Below are positions 14,238 to 20,135 of a stretch of DNA of 22,687 nt, one piece after another. Made by a program: the position numbers and the translations under genes. The notes under the pieces were generated by a model. The model searched no databases. It worked only from the letters and a program-made list of their open reading frames with translations, and was not told where the DNA came from. Location: the NCBI GenBank assembly GCA_002382735.1, contig DFZN01000024.1, forward strand, positions 4,951-27,637, written 5' to 3'. The first letter of the stretch is position 1; each line of letters opens with the position of its first letter. The stretch is from a bacterium UBP11_UBA4055 (lineage in GTDB: Bacteria > UBA4055).

Positions 14238-14279
14238 CACATTGTGGGACATCGCAATTTGAAGACTGGAGAAAAAACA

Positions 14280-14378
14280 TTGAGCCAAGTATGAAGATTT
14301 TATTATGGTATAATTAAGTTGAAATATCTAATGTATTAAGGTAAATTATCAAATTATCATCAAAAAGTGATTTGGAGG
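14280..14378 (+). promoter_or_regulatory. Candidate promoter and leader of the ravA-viaA operon
   Basis: TATAAT (14309-14314) is preceded by TG one base upstream (14306-14307), a perfect extended -10 element. A TTGAGC (14280-14285), part of the shared CATTGAGCCAA block, lies 23 bp upstream, too far for a normal -35. The predicted leader is about 70 bases and ends in a ribosome binding site (GGAGG, 14374-14378) five bases before the ATG. Confidence 0.5.
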
Positions 14379-14383
14379 ATTGT

Positions 14384-16033
14384 ATGGACAAAAATGAACT
14401 CAAGGCGATTTCAGAAAAAACAGAAAGGATATTAAAGCTCCTTAATGTAGGTTTATACGAAAGAGAAAAAGCAATAAATCTAAGCTACCTTTCAATGGTA
14501 GCTGGTGAAGCTATATTTTTATTAGGGCCACCCGGCGTTGGTAAAAGTTTAATGGCAAGAAGATTATCAAGAATTTTAAAAAGCGGAAAAGCATTCGAAT
14601 ATCTGATGCATCGTTTTTCAACCCCTGACGAAATCTTCGGGCCTGTATCCATTCAAAAACTTAAAAATGAAGATAAATACGAAAGATCAGTTATAGGCTA
14701 TCTCCCTGATGCAGATATAGCATTCCTTGATGAAATTTGGAAAGCAGGGCCTTCTATTCAGAACACACTGCTTACGATAATAAATGAACGTATTTTCAGA
14801 AACGGAGACATTGATGTAAAAGTACCTCTGAAAGGTCTTATGGCGGCATCAAATGAATTACCAGCAAAAAATCAAGGGCTTGAAGCTTTGTGGGATAGAT
14901 TTATTCTTAGATTGATGGTAACTGAAGTTAGAGATCAAGAATTCTTTAATGCAATGATCCAGGGAAAAGATAATCTATTGGAGTTGCAAATAGATGATAA
15001 AACAAAGATTACTGATGATGATTTAGTAAAATGGAAAAAGGCTATTGATGATGTAAAAATACCACAAGAGATATTAAATACAATAACAGCTATAAAACAC
15101 CGTCTGAACGAATACAACAACACTTTAGGTGAAAATCAAGATTTAAAAATTTATGTTTCAGATAGGAAATGGAAAAAAATCATTAGAATTCTAAAAACCT
15201 CAGCTCTACTAAACGGCAGAGATGAGGCGAATCTGTTGGATGCATTCTTAATTTCAGATTGTATATGGAATAACAACACACAGATCGAAAAAGTCAATGA
15301 GCTTGTTGAGACTTCAATTCATGACTTTTCATTTAGGTATTCAATAGACTTTTCAGGTTTAAATGAAGAACTGGAGAATTTAAAGACTGAAATCGATAGG
15401 ATTACAGTCAATAAAAACGAAAAGGAAACTAAAGCTTTAAAAACCTTTGTTAATAACGGAATAGATTATTTCAATTTTCAGAAGGTACCAGTTAGTTATG
15501 GTTATAATGATACGAGAAATTATGAATTTATTAAAGTAGAAGATTTCAATAATTTAACCAATAACATGAGAGTTCCATTGTTCTTAAATGACTTTAAATC
15601 TGATGTATTCACAGTATCTTCATCTAAAGGTTATAAGATTAAAATCCATCTATCTAATTCTGAAATCGATAGGACAATTAAATCTGAAAGTGTTAAATAT
15701 AATGAATTTGTATTCTCAACTCCATCTGTTGTCCATGTTCAGGAATGGGACAAAACAATAAATGAAATTTTAAAAGAGGTTGATGATGATTTATTTAGAT
15801 TGCAAAAGATAGAAAACGAGAAATTAGAGGGATTGAATTCAAATTACTTTGTAGATGCTCAAAAAAGCAAAATAATCTCAAGCAGCATTGATGATACAAA
15901 AAAATCACTATTAGATATCAAAACCGAAGCCAAAAGACTTCAAAAGCATTATAAAAGCATCAAAGATGGTGAAATTAAAGATACGAATTTACCAAAATTT
16001 GCGATTGATGAAAAAATAGAAAACGAGTCTTAG
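14384..16033 (+). CDS. ravA: MoxR-family AAA+ ATPase RavA
   Basis: The first ~320 residues follow E. coli RavA closely: GLYEREKAI, FLLGPPGVGKS (Walker A, 48-55), AFEYLMHRFSTPDEIFGP, then YLPDADIAFLDEIWKAGP (Walker B D116, E117), NTLLTIINERIFRNG, the sensor asparagine in AASNELP, an arginine finger in DRF (R172), and YVSDRKWKKIIRILK. RavA is a hexameric ATPase that works with the VWA protein ViaA. In E. coli the pair associates with respiratory complexes and membrane lipids. The C-terminal ~230 residues are mostly helical/coiled-coil and diverge from RavA's LARA region, so the partner or substrate may differ. The ATG at 14384 has GGAGG five bases upstream; a TTG at 14372 is less likely. It is the first gene of the unit, followed 14 bp later by viaA. 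Confidence 0.93.
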   Translation: MDKNELKAISEKTERILKLLNVGLYEREKAINLSYLSMVAGEAIFLLGPPGVGKSLMARRLSRILKSGKAFEYLMHRFSTPDEIFGPVSIQKLKNEDKYERSVIGYLPDADIAFLDEIWKAGPSIQNTLLTIINERIFRNGDIDVKVPLKGLMAASNELPAKNQGLEALWDRFILRLMVTEVRDQEFFNAMIQGKDNLLELQIDDKTKITDDDLVKWKKAIDDVKIPQEILNTITAIKHRLNEYNNTLGENQDLKIYVSDRKWKKIIRILKTSALLNGRDEANLLDAFLISDCIWNNNTQIEKVNELVETSIHDFSFRYSIDFSGLNEELENLKTEIDRITVNKNEKETKALKTFVNNGIDYFNFQKVPVSYGYNDTRNYEFIKVEDFNNLTNNMRVPLFLNDFKSDVFTVSSSKGYKIKIHLSNSEIDRTIKSESVKYNEFVFSTPSVVHVQEWDKTINEILKEVDDDLFRLQKIENEKLEGLNSNYFVDAQKSKIISSSIDDTKKSLLDIKTEAKRLQKHYKSIKDGEIKDTNLPKFAIDEKIENES

Positions 16034-16047
16034 AAAAATAAACATCT

Positions 16048-17664
16048 ATGATAAACTTCTACACTAACTATTTTAGAAAGCAACAGGCTCTGTTAAAAAA
16101 GCAGTTGAATAGATTTTTAAGATATAGCCTCTTCTCTGACAACTCCTTGAGATCTTCAATAGTCTCTTATTTTCAAAAAGGTACAACTACGCCAACTCTT
16201 CATAATTCACACTACTTAAGTTCTGTAAAGCAATACGGATCGAATCAAAGTATAAATGATTTCATAAATGAAAATCCTCAAATGCATGGTGAACTACAGA
16301 ATGATTTCTTTTCATTTCTAGAAGAATCTGAAAATGAAGTCAGGAGAGAAAAATATTGTGACGAAGAGGAAAAAGCACTTAACGAGTTTGAAAACGAGCC
16401 TTCTGAAAGATTCAAGGACAGCATAAAAAAAGGAAGTAAATACGAAAACTATCTTGATACATATTCAAAAGAGCAGATAGACAAATATTTTTATGCTAAA
16501 GAATCAAGAAAAGTTCTAAAAGACCAAAATAATACTGCCAATAATACAGATATAGATGAGCATTCTCTAAAGCGGAATTTACTTACAAGATGGAAGGACG
16601 GCTTAACAAAAAAAGTATATAATCTCCGCGTTACTAAAATAATGAAGCTATATCAGGAATTCGAAGAAAAACAGATAAAAAAAATTAAAAAATTCAATAC
16701 TCTAAAAAATATTTTTAAACCTTTCATGAACAGCATTGGTAAATTCTGGAACATAGCTGATGGCAATTTTGAAATGACTGATTTTAATGTTCTTAAAGAA
16801 TATTCTGATTTACTTGAAAATGACAAATCTATTCAGCAATTATCTGATATGTTAGGTAAATTCAGAAAAATGGAACTTGAGGCAGAAAAGGAATACTACG
16901 AAAAAAAAATAATAGAATCTTCGTTTGTAATTAATCCTTACGGAAAAACTGAACTCGTAGGTGTGCATGAAAGCGACGATTTTAACCATATGATTCCTGC
17001 AGAAATGGCTTTACTTGCAGATGAAGAAACCGAAGTTCTATTTTATAAGAAGCTTCTAGAGAAGAAGCTTCTCACCTACCAGTTTGTTTCATACGATGAT
17101 ATTGAAATTGAAAAAATTGAAATTGATGAAAGGGAGAAAAAGAAAGAGACAGACAAAGGGCCTTATATAATATGTGTTGATACTAGCGGTTCGATGTCAG
17201 GAGAGCCTGAAAGGGTAGCAAAAGTAATAAGTTTTGCAATCATGAAGAAATGCCTTAACGAAGATCGAAAAGCTTATCTAATTTCTTTCTCTACTGGAAT
17301 CGAAACATTTGAATTAACTGATTTAAATAAATCACTCGGTCAGTTAGCGGTATTTTTAAGAAAGACCTTTAATGCTGGAACTGATGCTGTCCCGGCATTG
17401 AAAGAAGCTCTATCTAAAATGAAAGAAAACAATTATAAAAAAGCAGACCTGTTGTTCATTACAGACGGTGAAGTTGATTATCCTCAGCAGGTTGTAAATG
17501 ATGTAAATGAACAAAAAAAACATGAAAATAAATTTTATTCCCTAATTATAGGCAGTGCTTTTAATAAGAAATTTCTTGAAATCTTTGATAAAAATTTCAC
17601 TTATAACTCTCAAAACATATACAAAAACAAAGGAATAATCGAAGAATTGTTGTATGCAAGTTAA
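16048..17664 (+). CDS. viaA: VWA-domain protein ViaA
   Basis: The 538-residue protein is the partner expected after RavA. Its N-terminal two-thirds is charged and helical. ViaA landmarks follow: IQQLSDMLGKFRKME (about 262-276), TELVGVHESDDFNHMIPAEM (about 301-320) and FYKKLLEKKLLTYQ. The C-terminal VWA domain (about 370-535) has a complete MIDAS metal site: D378-T-S380-G-S382 in CVDTSGSMSG, Thr445 in AGTDAVPAL and Asp473 in FITDGE. In E. coli ViaA binds membrane phospholipids and activates RavA. No strong ribosome binding site precedes the ATG, so translation probably depends on ravA. Its last 11 bases overlap the next gene. Confidence 0.92.
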   Translation: MINFYTNYFRKQQALLKKQLNRFLRYSLFSDNSLRSSIVSYFQKGTTTPTLHNSHYLSSVKQYGSNQSINDFINENPQMHGELQNDFFSFLEESENEVRREKYCDEEEKALNEFENEPSERFKDSIKKGSKYENYLDTYSKEQIDKYFYAKESRKVLKDQNNTANNTDIDEHSLKRNLLTRWKDGLTKKVYNLRVTKIMKLYQEFEEKQIKKIKKFNTLKNIFKPFMNSIGKFWNIADGNFEMTDFNVLKEYSDLLENDKSIQQLSDMLGKFRKMELEAEKEYYEKKIIESSFVINPYGKTELVGVHESDDFNHMIPAEMALLADEETEVLFYKKLLEKKLLTYQFVSYDDIEIEKIEIDEREKKKETDKGPYIICVDTSGSMSGEPERVAKVISFAIMKKCLNEDRKAYLISFSTGIETFELTDLNKSLGQLAVFLRKTFNAGTDAVPALKEALSKMKENNYKKADLLFITDGEVDYPQQVVNDVNEQKKHENKFYSLIIGSAFNKKFLEIFDKNFTYNSQNIYKNKGIIEELLYAS

Positions 17665-19117
17665 TAATGAATGTAGTTATAAGACTACTAAAAGAAGTTT
17701 AAAAGAGTGTATCTGTAAACTGCCAATTTTTGAAAACGGTAAGTGTATTTTACATTGTGAAAAAGATTCATGGGTAATTAATCATTCCCCATTCGTTGAT
17801 TTCGATTCAGAAAAGCAAAGAGAATTCTGGTTGAAATTTAAAGAAGATTGCCATTGGAGACATAACATATATGGAATAGTCTTTCCAAAGATGTGTGAAC
17901 CTTTATTTGTATATTCAGGAAGCAGAACAGAAAAAATATTCGATACTGTAGAAATTACTTTTCATAGTTGCGTCTTCCTAGGTGATATGAGCTTCCCCAA
18001 TACAAAAAAATTAGAATTCATCAATTGTAAATTTTATCAAAGCTTGCAAATATCAAATTCATCAGAGGAAATAATTTTCTCTCGTTGCCCTAAAGTAAAA
18101 GATTTAACATTCTACCCTTTATCTCCACAAACACCTGAAAAAATTAAATTGAAGCTCTTAAAATTAGAATCTTCGCATTTTGAAAATTTATTTCTAAATA
18201 ATTTTGAAATTGATGACTTCTCAGTTAAACAAGTTTATGTTAATGATTTTAGAATTTTAGATGGATATATTACAAATAAAATGGAATTTGATGATGTAAA
18301 CCATCGAGAACACATTCTTGAACACGGCGATTTATTTTGGCTTAACAATGTAAGTTTTACTAAAGATTCTGAAGTTAAGATTGAACGGTTTTACTTTAAA
18401 AGATTTGAAATTAATTCAATCCGAGAACAACCAAATTCTTTCAAGATTATAACTAGTTCAGGAATGGAAAAATTCATTTTCAGAAATTCAAATCTGACGA
18501 ATTTCTATTTCCAAAATTTAAACCTTAGCGATACCGAGATCGAATTCACAAGCTGTAATTTGATTGAAGAAAAACACTCAATATTTATACAGATCCTTTG
18601 GAGTAACAAAATTGTAGCTCACAGAGATATTTTAAGTCAATTTAAAAGTATATTCCAGAAAACTGGAAATAATTCAGAGGCTAATAGATTTTATTTACTC
18701 GAAATGAAATCACAGAAAAACGAATTAGACTATGAGATTAAAGACCGTTCGAAAGGGAAAGTGTTAAAGACCTTATTTTATAAATTATCCAGTAAAGAAT
18801 ACCTTTTATTGGCAATTACTGAGCGTACTTCTAATTTTTTCCAAAATTGGTTAATGCCTTTAATACTTTTGTTTTTATCTAGCATTATTATCTACTTCAC
18901 ACACCACTTAATTTTGAACTTAAACATCCCCAATTTTGGCCTAGATAATTTTGATACTCTAAAAGTATTTTTTCTGGATTACTTTAGATATATTAATCCT
19001 TTAGAAACTTCACCAAGGAATCCTTTTATTTTATGGATTCTGCTCAGATTATTATTTTACCCATATTTTTTATATCATTTTGTAACAAGCGTGAAAATAA
19101 AATTACAAACCAAATGA
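17654..19117 (+). CDS. Membrane protein with zinc-knuckle-like N-terminus and pentapeptide-type beta-helix
   Basis: The 487-residue protein is built in three parts. Near the N-terminus is a cysteine cluster C-x-C...C-x-x-H-C with KDSW following (about residues 19-40), as seen in many pentapeptide-repeat proteins. The middle (about 95-330) has short repeated strands with aromatic residues at regular steps (for example VEITFHSCVFLGDMSF, KKLEFINCKFYQSL), matching a degenerate pentapeptide right-handed beta-helix. The C-terminal part has a linker, FKSIFQKTGNNSEANRFYLLEMKS, like that in membrane pentapeptide proteins, and hydrophobic segments at about 398-420 and 458-478. It should sit in the inner membrane. 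The gene overlaps viaA by 11 bases and is followed 13 bp later by the Ntn hydrolase gene, so all four act together. A sensor or anchor role is inferred, not shown. Confidence 0.65.
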   Translation: MQVNNECSYKTTKRSLKECICKLPIFENGKCILHCEKDSWVINHSPFVDFDSEKQREFWLKFKEDCHWRHNIYGIVFPKMCEPLFVYSGSRTEKIFDTVEITFHSCVFLGDMSFPNTKKLEFINCKFYQSLQISNSSEEIIFSRCPKVKDLTFYPLSPQTPEKIKLKLLKLESSHFENLFLNNFEIDDFSVKQVYVNDFRILDGYITNKMEFDDVNHREHILEHGDLFWLNNVSFTKDSEVKIERFYFKRFEINSIREQPNSFKIITSSGMEKFIFRNSNLTNFYFQNLNLSDTEIEFTSCNLIEEKHSIFIQILWSNKIVAHRDILSQFKSIFQKTGNNSEANRFYLLEMKSQKNELDYEIKDRSKGKVLKTLFYKLSSKEYLLLAITERTSNFFQNWLMPLILLFLSSIIIYFTHHLILNLNIPNFGLDNFDTLKVFFLDYFRYINPLETSPRNPFILWILLRLLFYPYFLYHFVTSVKIKLQTK

Positions 19118-19130
19118 AAAAGAGGCATTT

Positions 19131-19943
19131 ATGACATTATGCGTAGCGTGGAAAGAGAATAGTAACATCCATTTTGCTTCAGACTCTCGCTTAACTTTAA
19201 CAAAATATAATGAAAAGAATGACGCTATAAAATTCCCAGTTGACTGCGCCATAAAAGTAATATCAATTCCATATAAGCTACAAAATGTAACAACAAAAAT
19301 TATTGACCGTGAAGGCGAAATAGGCATGTGTATTGCCGGCGAAGCTATAAGTGCATTGTTTATAAAAGAAACATTTACCGAGATTTTAAAATTTTTACAA
19401 TACATACCTGACCAAGCAGATTTAAGTTTTGACAATATTGCAAAAATAATTTTTCTAGTCTACGAAAAAATATCAAAAGAAATTAATTCTTTTCTATACA
19501 AGAAAGGAATTTCTGTGATGTTCATTGCAGGTAAATTAGACTATGATGAAGAAATAAAATGTTATAAAATCGGAACTGAACCCTCATCAAATAATCAATT
19601 TATGATTGAAGCACTAACCAATGATTATGAATTCTTTGGTAGTGGTCAAGTAAATGCTGAAAAAATATTCAAAGAAAATTATAATTCGGTTGTAAACAGA
19701 AATAATTTACTATGTGTTTTACAAGAAGTAATTGATAACGAAGATATAAAAGAAGTTGGTGGAGATATTCAATATGGCAGGTTTGAAGATAATAAATTTC
19801 GTATTTGCGGAATAATTAAACACAAGGACGATGGTACAGTTGAATATAAAAGGGGGTTGATTGATTTGAACTCAAGTGACTATCAAATGAGAGATGGCAA
19901 TGATTTCTTTTTAAGTTTTGAATATCTAGTTAAAGAATTTTGA
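19131..19943 (+). CDS. Proteasome beta-subunit-like Ntn hydrolase (probable peptidase)
   Basis: The 270-residue protein starts MTLCVAWKENSNIHFASDSR. Removal of Met, expected before Thr, would leave Thr1 as nucleophile. In mature numbering Asp17-Ser-Arg-x-Thr21 matches proteasome beta subunits (DSRAT). The next strand, CAIKVISI, offers the catalytic lysine (K41, after a longer loop; K33 is the alternative). Then GEIGMCIAGEA corresponds to the 'GCAAD' segment after the S2 strand. FFGSGQVNAEK matches the GSG around Ser129. EDIKEVGGDIQYG resembles the D-x-x-S-G-G site, offset by one. All known family members are self-compartmentalised peptidases (HslV, Anbu, proteasome). A ribosome binding site (AGAGG) lies six bases before the ATG. 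It is the last gene of the unit and likely degrades what RavA unfolds; this is inferred. Confidence 0.8.
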   Translation: MTLCVAWKENSNIHFASDSRLTLTKYNEKNDAIKFPVDCAIKVISIPYKLQNVTTKIIDREGEIGMCIAGEAISALFIKETFTEILKFLQYIPDQADLSFDNIAKIIFLVYEKISKEINSFLYKKGISVMFIAGKLDYDEEIKCYKIGTEPSSNNQFMIEALTNDYEFFGSGQVNAEKIFKENYNSVVNRNNLLCVLQEVIDNEDIKEVGGDIQYGRFEDNKFRICGIIKHKDDGTVEYKRGLIDLNSSDYQMRDGNDFFLSFEYLVKEF

Positions 19944-19952
19944 TTTATAAAG

Positions 19953-20102
19953 AATTGGCTCAATGATGAAATGGACTAATTGCAACAGACCCACAACATT
20001 GGCTACATGACACTGACTGGTTTTTACGACTTGTGTGGTGCTTTTAGCCATGACCGTTGTGAGAAATTGCAATTAGAATACTAGTGAATCATTGAGCCAA
20101 TT
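19953..20102. repeat. 150-bp nested palindrome enclosing attC-like repeat, copy 2
   Basis: Three perfect inverted blocks are nested here: AATTGGCTCAATGAT (19953-19967) with ATCATTGAGCCAATT (20088-20102); CTAATTGCAA (19976-19985) with TTGCAATTAG (20067-20076); and CACAAC (19992-19997) with GTTGTG (20056-20061). The inner 64 bp (19995-20058) are the second copy of the repeat at 97-160. As in attC sites, conservation of the core starts at AAC and ends at GTT, while the outer blocks belong to the flanking units. The folded strand would be a long imperfect hairpin. The whole 190-bp gap between genes (19944-20135) holds no gene. Confidence 0.75.
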
Positions 20103-20135
20103 TGTTAAAAATAATTTATTAGATTAGTACACATT

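Larger units (their letters stand above)
14242..20057 (+). mobile_element. 5.8-kb four-gene cassette-like unit (RavA-ViaA system)
   Basis: The unit's left end (14242-14288) has the blocks TTGTGGGAC, GCAATT and CATTGAGCCAA. Read in reverse complement, its right end (19953-19997) has GTTGTGGG, TTGCAATT and CATTGAGCCAA in the same order and similar spacing. The 3' boundary carries the attC-like repeat. All four genes point toward that repeat, as genes in integron cassettes do, and base composition shifts to A/T-rich at the left edge. No transposase or integrase lies inside. If this is a cassette, it is unusually large; typical cassettes hold one gene of about 1 kb or less. Confidence 0.5.

Noticed and set aside
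161..14241. A giant cassette between the two attC-like copies
   Set aside because: The interval holds essential housekeeping operons on both strands; two separate array edges are more likely.
14372..14383. TTG start for ravA at 14372
   Set aside because: The GGAGG lies inside this extension and is correctly spaced for ATG 14384.
14242..20057. Ordinary transposon with terminal inverted repeats
   Set aside because: No transposase, no target duplication, and the repeat core is bounded by AAC/GTT; the cassette reading fits better, though it is not proven.
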